Source: an uncultured beta proteobacterium
GTDB lineage: Bacteria; Pseudomonadota; Gammaproteobacteria; Burkholderiales; Burkholderiaceae_C
Direction of reading: 5' to 3'
Assembly: GCA_903834645.1 (NCBI GenBank)
Contig: CAILKA010000040.1
Location: 1 to 13,185, forward strand
Length of the DNA: 13,185 bases
A program made the translations under genes and the position numbers. The notes beneath the pieces were generated by a model, which was not told where the DNA came from, searched no databases, and worked only from the letters and a program-made list of their open reading frames with translations. Position 1 is the first letter of the stretch. Every line of letters starts with the position of its first letter. Positions 7,568-13,185 of the stretch are shown here, piece after piece.

Positions 7568-8779
7568 TCAGATCACGCCTTCGTCGGCCAGGCGGCTCAG
7601 GTCATCGTCGCTCAGGCCCAGCAAGGTCTGATAGACCTCGACGTTGTGTTCGCCCAGGCGCGGGCCGAGCCAGTTGACGCGGCCTGGCGTGTCCGACAGG
7701 CGGGGCACCAGGTTCGGAATGGGCAGCTCGCCCACCCGGTCGTCGTGCATCCTCAGGATGTTGCCGCGCGCGGCATAATGCGGATCCTCGAAGATCTCGT
7801 CGATCGAGTAGATCGGGCCGCAGGGCACCTGCGCCTCCTCGCAGATGCGCAGGAGGTCGGCCCGGTCGTGCCGGGCCGTCCAGGAGGCCACCAGCCCATC
7901 GACCTGCTGGCGCGCGCGCTCCCGGTTCGCCAGCAGGGCCCACTCCTCGGGCACGGCCAGGCCAGCCCCGGTCAGGACCTCGGCCAGGCGCAGGTAGATC
8001 TTGTCGTTGGTGCAGGCGATCGCGATCCAGCGGTCATCCCGGGTGGGGTAGTGGCTGTGAGGGACGACGTTCACCGTGGCCGGCCCCATGCGCTCGCGCA
8101 CGTAGCCCTTGTAGGCATAGGCAGGGGCCAGCTCGTCGAGGATCCGGAAGATCGGCTCGTACAGGCCGATGTCCACCATCTGGCCCTGGCCAGTGCGCTC
8201 GCGCGCCTTGAGCGCCAGCAGCGCACCCATTGCGCCGTAGAAGCCGGCCATGTAGTCGGGGATGGTCGCGGAGCCCGGGGTCACCGGTGGACGGTCCGGA
8301 TAGCCGGCCAGGTACGCCAGCCCGCCGAAGGCGTTGGCGATGCGGCCGAAGCCGGGTCGGTCGCGATAGGGCCCCGTCTGCCCGTAGCCGGAAATGCGCA
8401 CCAAGACCAGGCGCGGGTTCACCTGCCTGAGCGTGTCCCAGCCCAGCCCCCACTTCTCCAGCGTGCCGGGCTGGAAGTTCTCGACCATCACGTCGGCGTG
8501 CTTGACCAGCTCCTTGAGCAGCCTTGCCCCTTCGGGCAGGCGCATGTCCAGCGTGATCGACTTCTTGTTGCGGCACTCCGACAGCCAGGGCAGCGAATCG
8601 CCGTCTGGCGTGCGAGTACCGAAGCGGCGCAGCGCGTCTCCGACCTTGGGCAGCTCCACCTTCCAGACCTCGGCGCCGAACTCCGCGAGCTGGGCCGTGC
8701 AGAAAGGGCCTGCGAGAAAGCTGGAGACATCGACAACGCGAATGTCGTCCAGCGGCTGCAGCTTCAGGTCTTCGAGCAA
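7568..8779 (-). CDS. CaiB/BaiF class III CoA-transferase (downstream copy)
   Basis: A 403-residue family III CoA-transferase, which moves CoA between carboxylic acids through an aspartyl-CoA thioester. Features: IRVVDVSSFLAGPFCTAQLAEFGAEVWKVE-type N-terminus (residues 13-42), MVENFQPGTLEKWGLG (98-113), ISGYGQTGPYRDRPGFG (129-145) and Asp175 in ATIPDYMAGFYGAMGALLAL, the position of the catalytic Asp. The C-terminal lobe has VPCGPIYSIDEIFEDPHY and ends GEHNVEVYQTLLGLSDDDL. The TTG at 8779 is chosen because GGAG (8787-8790) sits 7 nt upstream and the protein then begins at the usual distance from the first strand; a longer open frame to 8998 would overlap the CitE-like gene. It follows that gene by 32 bp. 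Donor and acceptor acids are unknown. Confidence 0.92.
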   Translation of the reverse strand: MLEDLKLQPLDDIRVVDVSSFLAGPFCTAQLAEFGAEVWKVELPKVGDALRRFGTRTPDGDSLPWLSECRNKKSITLDMRLPEGARLLKELVKHADVMVENFQPGTLEKWGLGWDTLRQVNPRLVLVRISGYGQTGPYRDRPGFGRIANAFGGLAYLAGYPDRPPVTPGSATIPDYMAGFYGAMGALLALKARERTGQGQMVDIGLYEPIFRILDELAPAYAYKGYVRERMGPATVNVVPHSHYPTRDDRWIAIACTNDKIYLRLAEVLTGAGLAVPEEWALLANRERARQQVDGLVASWTARHDRADLLRICEEAQVPCGPIYSIDEIFEDPHYAARGNILRMHDDRVGELPIPNLVPRLSDTPGRVNWLGPRLGEHNVEVYQTLLGLSDDDLSRLADEGVI

Positions 8780-8786
8780 GGATGGG

Positions 8787-8790
8787 CTCC
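8787..8790 (-). promoter_or_regulatory. Ribosome binding site for the TTG start of the downstream CoA-transferase
   Basis: GGAG on the minus strand lies 7 nt before the TTG at 8779, inside the 32-bp gap after the CitE-like stop codon. It is the main support for a rare TTG start here. Confidence 0.6.
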
Positions 8791-8811
8791 GGGCTGGGTG
8801 GGGAGCGGCGC

Positions 8812-9690
8812 TCAAGGGCGCGCCGCGCTGTCGATGGCTTGGGCTCGCGCGACGATGCGTTGCGCGCGGTACAGGATCGGGTAGTCGACGAACTGCCCGT
8901 CCACCTGGATCGCGGCCAGGCCCTCGCGCTGGGCCTGCTCGAATGCGTCGATGACACGGCGAGCATGCGCGAGCTCGCTCTCGGTCGGGCAGAAGCACTC
9001 GTTGACCACCGGCACCTGGTCAGGGTGGATGCACAACTTGCCCTGGAAGCCCAGGCTCCTGGCCCGCAGTGCGGATCTCCTGAAGCCGTCCTTGTCGTCG
9101 AGCGACACCCACACGGTGTCCAGCGGCGGCTCCAGGCCGGCTGCGCGCGACTGCACGACGAACTGGCTGCGGTACGGCAGCAACTCGGTCTCGTCGGCCG
9201 ACCAGGCCAGGCCGATGTCGAGCGTGAAGTCGCCCGCGCCGAAGGCCAGCCGCCGTGTACGCCGGGCGGCGGCCGCAATCTCGCCCATGTGCGCAAAGCC
9301 TGCGGCCGTCTCGATGATGGGGATCAGGTCGATGCGGCCGCTGGGCAGGCCGCGCTCGCGCTCCAGGGAGTCGATCAGCCACTCGCCGGTGCGCAGGTCG
9401 CTGGCGCTCTCCACCTTCGGCAACACGATGCCATCCACGCCCGTGGTCACCACGGCCAGGAAATCCCCGAGCGCCCACGGCGTTCCCAGAGAGTTCACGC
9501 GCACATAGCCCTGGCTGCGCCGCGGCCGGCCGAGGGCTTGCACGACCACGGCCCGCGTGGCGGCCTTCTCGGCGTCGGCGACCGCGTCCTCCAGATCCAG
9601 GATGACGGCGTCGGCGCCCAGGGTGAGGCACTTCTCCACCCGGCGCGCATGGTTGCCCGGGGCGAACAGGAGGCTGCGATGAACGGGCAC
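8812..9690 (-). CDS. CitE/HpcH-HpaI family CoA-ester lyase (malyl-/citramalyl-CoA lyase-like)
   Basis: A 292-residue TIM-barrel protein of the CitE/CLYBL/Mcl group. Visible motifs are RSLLFAPGNHARRVEK (residues 5-20), ADAVILDLEDAV (26-37), YVRVNSLGTPW with Arg64, GIVLPKVESASDL (87-99), PIIETAAGF with Glu127, AFGAGDFTLDIG with Asp154, and GKLCIHPDQVPVVNECF. Glu127 and Asp154 are the expected Mg ligands, with the 27-residue spacing I recall for malyl-CoA lyase. The family splits beta-hydroxyacyl-CoA thioesters such as malyl-CoA or citramalyl-CoA into acetyl-CoA plus glyoxylate or pyruvate. No citrate lyase alpha/gamma or citX/citG partners are present, so it is not classical citrate lyase. The start is GTG at 9690 (protein MPVHRSLLF), with no strong Shine-Dalgarno. 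It sits between two CoA-transferases, which fits cleavage of a CoA ester they make; the actual substrate is not determined. Confidence 0.9.
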   Translation of the reverse strand: MPVHRSLLFAPGNHARRVEKCLTLGADAVILDLEDAVADAEKAATRAVVVQALGRPRRSQGYVRVNSLGTPWALGDFLAVVTTGVDGIVLPKVESASDLRTGEWLIDSLERERGLPSGRIDLIPIIETAAGFAHMGEIAAAARRTRRLAFGAGDFTLDIGLAWSADETELLPYRSQFVVQSRAAGLEPPLDTVWVSLDDKDGFRRSALRARSLGFQGKLCIHPDQVPVVNECFCPTESELAHARRVIDAFEQAQREGLAAIQVDGQFVDYPILYRAQRIVARAQAIDSAARP

Positions 9691-9719
9691 GGTGGGCTCG
9701 GCTCTCGAGGGGTTGCGGA

Positions 9720-9738
9720 AGCGGGCAGGCAGCCCGCT
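9720..9738 (-). terminator. Intercistronic hairpin overlapping a stop codon
   Basis: AGCGGGC (9720-9726), loop AGGCA, GCCCGCT (9732-9738): a perfect 7-bp inverted repeat with a 5-nt loop. Its upstream arm in the minus-strand transcript overlaps the TAG stop (9739-9737) of the first CoA-transferase. No T-tract follows, so it is more likely an mRNA-stability or partial-attenuation element within the operon than a full terminator. Confidence 0.45.
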
Positions 9739-10948
9739 AAGTCAGCGCGATGCCCTGCTGGGCCAGTTCCTCTTCGGAAAAGCCCAGCATGTCCACGAGC
9801 ACTTCGCGGTTGTGCGCGCCCAGGGCCGGGCCGGTGTGGCGGATCTGGCCCGGCGTACGCGAGAGCTTGCCCACCACGTTCTGCATGCGCAGCGGCGCAC
9901 CGAGCTCCTCGTCGTCCACGCTCACGATGTTGCCGCGCTCGACCACATGCGGGTCGTTCAGCACATCCTCGACGTTGTTCACGGGCGAGATGGCGGCCTC
10001 CAGTTCGATGAACCGGCGCATCAGCTCGTCGCGGTCGAAGCGCGAGATGGCCTGTTGCAGCGCCTCGTCCAGGGCGTCCACATTGGCCAGGCGGGCGCGG
10101 TTGTCCCGGAATCGTTCGTCCTGGGGCAGGTCGGGAATCTCCAGCGCGACGCACAGGCGCTCGAAGATGGACTGCGCGCTGCCGCCCACCGAGATGAACT
10201 TGCCATCGCGCGTGCGGTAGATGTTGCGCGGCGCGGTGAAGGGCAGGCGCGATCCTGCGCGCTCCTGGATGAGGCCGAGCTGGTCGTAGTTGACCACCTG
10301 GGGGCCCAGCAGCGTGAGCAGCGTCTCGTAGAGCGCCAGGTCGATCACCTGCCCCTTGCCGCTGCGCCGCTTCTCGTGCAACGCGACGCTGGCCAGGTAG
10401 GCGGCCATGAGGCCGGTGGTGGAGTCCGCCAGGCCGAAACCCGGCAGCAGCGGCGGCCCCTTGGGCTCGCCGGAGATGTAGACATAGCCGGAATAGGCCT
10501 CCGCGATGGTGCCGAACCCGGGGCGGCGGCGGTTCGGGCCCGTCTGGCCGAAGCCCGTGACACGAACGATGATGAGGGCCGGGTTCACCTCCAGGAGCAC
10601 GTCGGGGCCGAGGTTCCACTTCTCGAGCGTGCCCGGCCGGTAGTTCTCGACCAGGATGTCCGCGTCGCGCACCAGACGCTTGACCACCTCCACGCCGAAA
10701 GGGGTGCGCAGGTCAGCCGTGACCGACCGCTTGCCGCGGTTGACGGCCTTGTAGTACAGGCCCACGCCATCCTTCACCTCGCCCCAGCGGCGCACCTCGT
10801 CGCCCGCCTGAGGCCGCTCGACCTTGATGACGTCGGCCCCGAAGTCGGCCAGGAACATCGAGGCCATCGGCGCGGCCAGGAAGTTGGAGATGTCGACCAC
10901 CTTGGTGCCCGACAAGGGCAGCGCGGGTGGCTCGGCAGGGGATTGCAT
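9737..10948 (-). CDS. CaiB/BaiF class III CoA-transferase (upstream copy)
   Basis: A 403-residue paralogue of the other CoA-transferase in this window, of identical predicted length. It shows KVVDISNFLAAPMASMFLADFGADVIKVE-type N-terminus (residues 16-44), VNRGKRSVTADLRTPFG (69-85), LVENYRPGTLEKWNLGP (99-115), VTGFGQTGPNRRRPGFGT (130-147) and catalytic-position Asp175 in GFGLADSTTGLMAAYLA. The C-terminal lobe has ISPVNNVEDVLNDPHVVERG and ends GAHNREVLVDMLGFSEEEL. The ATG at 10948 follows a strong GGAGGT by 7 nt; a GTG at 10951 is a less likely alternative. Next downstream, after 46 bp, is the CitE-like lyase. Formyl-CoA transferase, carnitine CoA-transferase and succinyl-CoA-dependent enzymes share this fold, so the acid substrate is open. 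It is separated from the Bug gene upstream by a structured 302-bp spacer. Confidence 0.92.
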   Translation of the reverse strand: MQSPAEPPALPLSGTKVVDISNFLAAPMASMFLADFGADVIKVERPQAGDEVRRWGEVKDGVGLYYKAVNRGKRSVTADLRTPFGVEVVKRLVRDADILVENYRPGTLEKWNLGPDVLLEVNPALIIVRVTGFGQTGPNRRRPGFGTIAEAYSGYVYISGEPKGPPLLPGFGLADSTTGLMAAYLASVALHEKRRSGKGQVIDLALYETLLTLLGPQVVNYDQLGLIQERAGSRLPFTAPRNIYRTRDGKFISVGGSAQSIFERLCVALEIPDLPQDERFRDNRARLANVDALDEALQQAISRFDRDELMRRFIELEAAISPVNNVEDVLNDPHVVERGNIVSVDDEELGAPLRMQNVVGKLSRTPGQIRHTGPALGAHNREVLVDMLGFSEEELAQQGIALT

Positions 10949-10955
10949 CACGTGT

Positions 10956-10961
10956 ACCTCC
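10956..10961 (-). promoter_or_regulatory. Strong Shine-Dalgarno of the upstream CoA-transferase
   Basis: GGAGGT on the minus strand, 7 nt from the ATG at 10948 and 4 nt from the alternative GTG at 10951. It is the best ribosome binding site in the minus-strand gene run and favours the ATG. Confidence 0.7.
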
Positions 10962-11085
10962 AGGAATCTTGCTCAGCCGCCAGCCCGCGACCCACCGCGC
11001 CCGCCGGCCCTCGAGACAGGCGCGGCGCATGGCGGCCACTCAGGGGAGCAGCAACTCAGGCTCGGGCTGGCCGCGGCTCGGGGCA

Positions 11086-11103
11086 TGGCCCGCCGGCGGG
11101 CCA
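11086..11103. repeat. 18-bp perfect palindrome
   Basis: TGGCCCGCCGGCGGGCCA is its own reverse complement. As RNA it would make a 7-bp GC stem with a CCGG loop; as DNA it could be a dimeric protein site. It lies about 150 bp past the Bug stop codon and about 140 bp before the CoA-transferase start. No T-tract is next to it. Confidence 0.6.
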
Positions 11104-11206
11104 CAGCCCGCGGCATCGGCTCTCGAGGACCCACCCGGCCGCAGGGGGCCTGCGCCCCGCTTCCCGAGACCGGCTGGTTGCCGCCCTCGCGGGGACGGGC
11201 CATCGA

Positions 11207-11241
11207 TTGAACGTGTCCGCGCGCTGGCGCCGCCCGTTCAA
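11207..11241 (-). terminator. Inverted repeat just downstream of the Bug gene, possible terminator or attenuator
   Basis: TTGAACG (11207-11213) and CGTTCAA (11235-11241) are perfect 7-bp arms around a 21-nt GC-rich centre, which itself contains short self-complementary GC runs. It begins 9 bp after the Bug stop codon in the minus-strand transcript. There is no T-tract, so full termination is uncertain; partial read-through would let the binding protein be made in excess over the enzymes. Confidence 0.4.
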
Positions 11242-11250
11242 CGTACGGGA

Positions 11251-12216
11251 TCACTCGATCTTGATGTTTGCGCGCCTGATGACGTCGCCGAAGCGTTCGT
11301 ACGATTCGTTCATCACGCGCGCCAGCTCCGCAGGCGAGCTCGAGACCGGCTCCATGCCCAGCACCTGGAAGCGCTCACGCACCTCGCTGGACTGGATCGC
11401 CTTCTGGACCTCGGCCGAAAGCTTGCCCAGCAACTCCGGGGGCGTGCCGGCGCGGGCCACCAGGCCGATCCATGCCACCACGTTGAAGTCCGACAGGCCG
11501 GCGCTCTCGGCGATCGTGGGCACATCGGGCAGCTGGCTCGAGCGCTTCTGGCTCGAGACGGCGATGGCCTTGAGCCGACCGGACTGGATCAGCGGCAGGA
11601 CGGTGGCTATGGTCTCGAAGGCGAAGCTGATCCGCCCGCTCATCACATCGTTGAGCGCGGCCGTGCTGCCCGCGTAGGGGATGAAGGTGGCATCGAAGCC
11701 GGCCTGCATCTTGAACAGCTCACCCGCCAGGTGCTGCGTCGTGCCGTTGGAGGACCCGGCGAAGTTGTGCTTGCCGGGGTTGGCCTTCAGCAGCGCGACC
11801 AGGTCACGAACGTTCGAGGCCGGGAACGACGGCTGCGCCACGAGCACGTACTGCAACGTGGCCAGCATGCTGATCGGCGCAAACGACTTCTGCACGTCGA
11901 AGGACACCTTGGCCAGGTGCGGATTGACGGACAGCGGCCCGCTCGACCCGATCATGGTGCTGTAGCCATCGGCGGGGGCGCTGAGCAGGGCGTTGACTCC
12001 CATCACGCCTCCGGCCCCCGGACGGTTGTCCACCACGATGGCCTGGCCGAGCGACTGGCCCAGGGGCTGCGCAACCAGGCGGGCGACCACATCCACCGAC
12101 TGACCCGGCGGGAAGCCCACGAAAATCTTGATGGGACGACTCGGGTAACCCTGCGCGGCCGCATACCCCGTGACGAACAGGGCGAGCACGGCGAGCGCTC
12201 GAGCAATAGCTTTCAT
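11251..12216 (-). CDS. Bug-family tripartite tricarboxylate transporter substrate-binding protein
   Basis: A 321-residue periplasmic solute-binding protein. The N-terminus is a classical signal peptide: MKAIARALAVLALFVTGYAAA with cleavage expected after Ala21, before QGYPSRPIKIFVGFPPG, the standard Bug opening. Other family marks are VDVVARLVAQPLGQSLGQ, IVVDNRPGAGGVMGVNALL, GTTQHLAGELFKMQAG, FIPYAGSTAALNDVMSGRI and SQLPDVPTIAESAGL. Bug proteins bind carboxylates or related small molecules for TctAB-type transporters or for signalling; most are orphans, as here, since no tctA/tctB is in the window. The ATG at 12216 has AAGGAG 7 nt upstream (12224-12229); the TTG at 12219 is a worse start. It is first in the minus-strand run of catabolic genes, so its ligand is plausibly the acid those enzymes process. 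The gene diverges from the nitroreductase gene across 222 bp. Confidence 0.94.
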   Translation of the reverse strand: MKAIARALAVLALFVTGYAAAQGYPSRPIKIFVGFPPGQSVDVVARLVAQPLGQSLGQAIVVDNRPGAGGVMGVNALLSAPADGYSTMIGSSGPLSVNPHLAKVSFDVQKSFAPISMLATLQYVLVAQPSFPASNVRDLVALLKANPGKHNFAGSSNGTTQHLAGELFKMQAGFDATFIPYAGSTAALNDVMSGRISFAFETIATVLPLIQSGRLKAIAVSSQKRSSQLPDVPTIAESAGLSDFNVVAWIGLVARAGTPPELLGKLSAEVQKAIQSSEVRERFQVLGMEPVSSSPAELARVMNESYERFGDVIRRANIKIE

Positions 12217-12438
12217 CAACTGACTCCTTGGCCCTCTTGGCCAGCGCGGTCGGTCGCCTGTGACCGCCTGCGTACGCCCCCTGTCGGGACACTTTCTCCG
12301 ATCCGGGGCACGAACGAACCGGTGCTTTCCCTAGGCAACATCCTCCACTCACCCAGGCTGCATGGCTTGCGCAGAGCCGGGCAAGGCACGAGGATCCGGC
12401 CCATGCCCCGAGCTTGAGCAAGACCCCTGGAGACACCC
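12217..12438. promoter_or_regulatory. Divergent promoter region between Bug and nitroreductase genes
   Basis: A 222-bp spacer between two divergent starts must hold promoters for both directions, though I cannot pick convincing -35/-10 boxes. It contains inverted repeats GCGGTC-N10-GACCGC (12246-12267) and TGGCC-N5-GGCCA (12229-12243, next to the Bug ribosome binding site), and two 7-mers, GATCCGG and GGCACGA, each present twice in swapped order (12300-12313 and 12385-12399). These are candidate regulator sites only. Confidence 0.4.
12224..12229 (-). promoter_or_regulatory. Shine-Dalgarno of the Bug gene
   Basis: AAGGAG on the minus strand, 7 nt before the ATG at 12216. It selects that ATG over the TTG 3 nt upstream. 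Confidence 0.7.
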
Positions 12439-13146
12439 ATGACGACTGAAGGCACCGGCACACGCCTGTCGGCCGAGGAGGCGCTGCTGACGCGGCGCTC
12501 GGTGCGCGCATTCCTGCCGACGCCCGTTGCGCGTGGCGAGGTCGAGGAACTGCTGCAACTGGCTGCACGCAGCCCCAGCGGCAGCAACATCCAGCCCTGG
12601 AAGGTGCACGTGTTTGCCGGCGAGCTGCGCCAGCGCATCACCGACGGCATCCTGCGCGCCCTCGACGAAGGCCCCGCGCAGCGTTATCAGCGCGAGTGGA
12701 ACTACTACCCCCAGCAATGGCGCGAGCCCTACCTGGGCCGACGCCGGAAGATCGGCTGGGATTTGTACGGCCTGCTCGGAGTGGCCAAGGGCGATTTCGC
12801 CGCCACCGAGCAGCAGCGCCGCCGCAACTACGAGTTCTTCGGCGCCCCAGTGGGGATGATGTTCACGCTGGAGGAGGATCTGGAGATAGGCAGCTGGCTC
12901 GACCTGGGCATCTTCATCGGCGCCCTGGCGCTGGCCGCGCGCGGCCGGGGGCTCGACACCTGCCCGCAGGCCGCCTTTGCGGACTTCCACGAGGTCATCC
13001 GCCCCATCCTGGGCATCCCGGACAACCAGATCATCATCTGCGGGATGGCCCTCGGGCACGCCGACACGGACCATGTGGTCAACCGGCTGCAGACGCAGCG
13101 CGCACCGCTGGCCGAGTTCGCCAGCTTCAGCAGCTTCGAGAGCTGA
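12439..13146 (+). CDS. Nitroreductase-family FMN oxidoreductase
   Basis: A 235-residue protein of the nitroreductase superfamily, which are FMN-dependent, usually homodimeric NAD(P)H oxidoreductases. The FMN-phosphate signature RRSVRAF is at residues 19-25, the second FMN segment ARSPSGSNIQPW at 43-54, and the C-terminal IIICGMALGHAD near 195-206. The central part (REWNYYPQQWREPYLGRRRK) resembles nitroreductases annotated for nitrobenzoate or nitrophenol-type substrates, but the true substrate is not readable. The ATG at 12439 has GGAG (12429-12432) 6 nt upstream. It diverges from the Bug gene, so it may share its regulation. The stop codon overlaps a possible next start (TGATG at 13144-13148). 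Confidence 0.92.
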   Translation: MTTEGTGTRLSAEEALLTRRSVRAFLPTPVARGEVEELLQLAARSPSGSNIQPWKVHVFAGELRQRITDGILRALDEGPAQRYQREWNYYPQQWREPYLGRRRKIGWDLYGLLGVAKGDFAATEQQRRRNYEFFGAPVGMMFTLEEDLEIGSWLDLGIFIGALALAARGRGLDTCPQAAFADFHEVIRPILGIPDNQIIICGMALGHADTDHVVNRLQTQRAPLAEFASFSSFES

Positions 13147-13185
13147 TGCACCCGGACGCGCCCCCCGCGCAGGCGCCCCTGCCGC
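13146..13185 (+). CDS. Possible start of the next gene, cut by the window end
   Basis: An ATG at 13146 overlaps the nitroreductase TGA as TGATG, a common translational-coupling arrangement. Only 13 codons are visible (MHPDAPPAQAPLP), too few and too Pro/Ala-rich to identify. There is no separate Shine-Dalgarno apart from what the end of the nitroreductase gene may supply. It may be chance. Confidence 0.25.
   Translation, partial: MHPDAPPAQAPLP

Larger units (their letters stand above)
10949..11250. other. 302-bp structured noncoding spacer between the CoA-transferase and Bug genes
   Basis: No convincing protein is encoded on either strand; the short ORFs that cross it have Arg/Ala/Pro/Gly-rich, family-less translations. 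It is very GC-rich and holds several inverted repeats: TTGAACG/CGTTCAA (11207-11241), GGGGC-CTGC-GCCCC (11145-11158) and an 18-bp perfect palindrome (11086-11103). At its CoA-transferase end is the GGAGGT ribosome binding site. I see no AT-rich promoter-like sequence reading into the CoA-transferase. It probably contains the 3' end or an attenuator of the Bug transcript and possibly a regulator site. Confidence 0.6.

Noticed and set aside
11059..11082. GGCTCGGG repeated twice with a 16-bp period
   Set aside because: Two copies of an 8-mer in extremely GC-rich DNA are not enough to call a tandem repeat or CRISPR-like array.
10973..11254. 93-codon minus-strand ORF in the Bug-CoA-transferase spacer
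   Set aside because: Its composition is Arg/Ala/Pro/Gly-heavy with no motif and no ribosome binding site, and the start overlaps the Bug stop only by chance.
12320..12350. Possible sigma-54 promoter (GG...GC) reading toward the Bug gene
   Set aside because: The GG and GC elements are 8 nt apart rather than the required 10, so the spacing is wrong.
9692..12417. Long plus-strand ORFs (9692-11677 and 10927-12417) opposite the CoA-transferase and Bug genes
   Set aside because: They are antisense to well-recognised genes and their translations show no domain. The short part crossing the 10949-11250 spacer does not resemble a protein family either.
1..13185. Defence system, prophage, insertion sequence or CRISPR array
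   Set aside because: No transposase, integrase, Cas, toxin-antitoxin or phage protein was recognised and no regularly spaced repeats were seen.

Overview
This is a high-GC window with very strong GC bias at third codon positions and long spurious antisense ORFs. The pairing of a DUF3460 mini-gene with scpA, a Bug-family solute-binding protein and the CaiB/BaiF, CitE and HMG-CoA-lyase families point to a betaproteobacterium, most likely Burkholderiales. This is inferred from protein families and gene order; there is no rRNA or tRNA in the window to confirm it.

Layout. (1) Positions 1-4210, plus strand: the 3' part of a large BNR/Asp-box (VPS10/sortilin-like) beta-propeller protein, then a 66-residue DUF3460 protein, then scpA (chromosome segregation), only 5 bp after it. 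(2) 4211-4261: convergent junction with a perfect 10-bp stem-loop. (3) 4262-6519: a divergent pair, with a 4-hydroxyphenylacetate 3-hydroxylase-family flavoprotein on minus and an isochorismatase-family cysteine hydrolase on plus, 62 bp apart. (4) 6550-12216, minus strand: five genes in one direction. In transcription order they are a Bug (tripartite tricarboxylate transporter) periplasmic binding protein, a CaiB/BaiF CoA-transferase, a CitE/HpcH-type lyase, a second CaiB/BaiF CoA-transferase and an HMG-CoA-lyase-like enzyme. (5) 12439-13146, plus strand: a nitroreductase-family protein, divergent from the Bug gene. A possible overlapping next gene starts at 13146.

How the genes may work together. 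The five-gene minus-strand run reads as an uptake-activation-cleavage route for an organic acid. The Bug protein would bind the acid in the periplasm. One or both class III CoA-transferases would make the CoA thioester, and the CitE-like and/or HMG-CoA-lyase-like enzymes would split it to an acyl-CoA plus an oxo acid. The substrate cannot be read from the sequence. The HMG-CoA-lyase-like protein lacks two catalytic residues of the classical enzyme, so its reaction may differ. The HpaB-like oxygenase, isochorismatase-like hydrolase and nitroreductase could act on aromatic or N-containing compounds, but their link to the operon is only by proximity.

Noncoding structure. The 302-bp spacer between the Bug gene and the next CoA-transferase is the only long gene-free stretch. 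It carries an 18-bp perfect palindrome and other GC-rich inverted repeats. A 7-bp perfect hairpin overlaps the stop codon of the first CoA-transferase. No mobile element, CRISPR array, tRNA or rRNA was seen.
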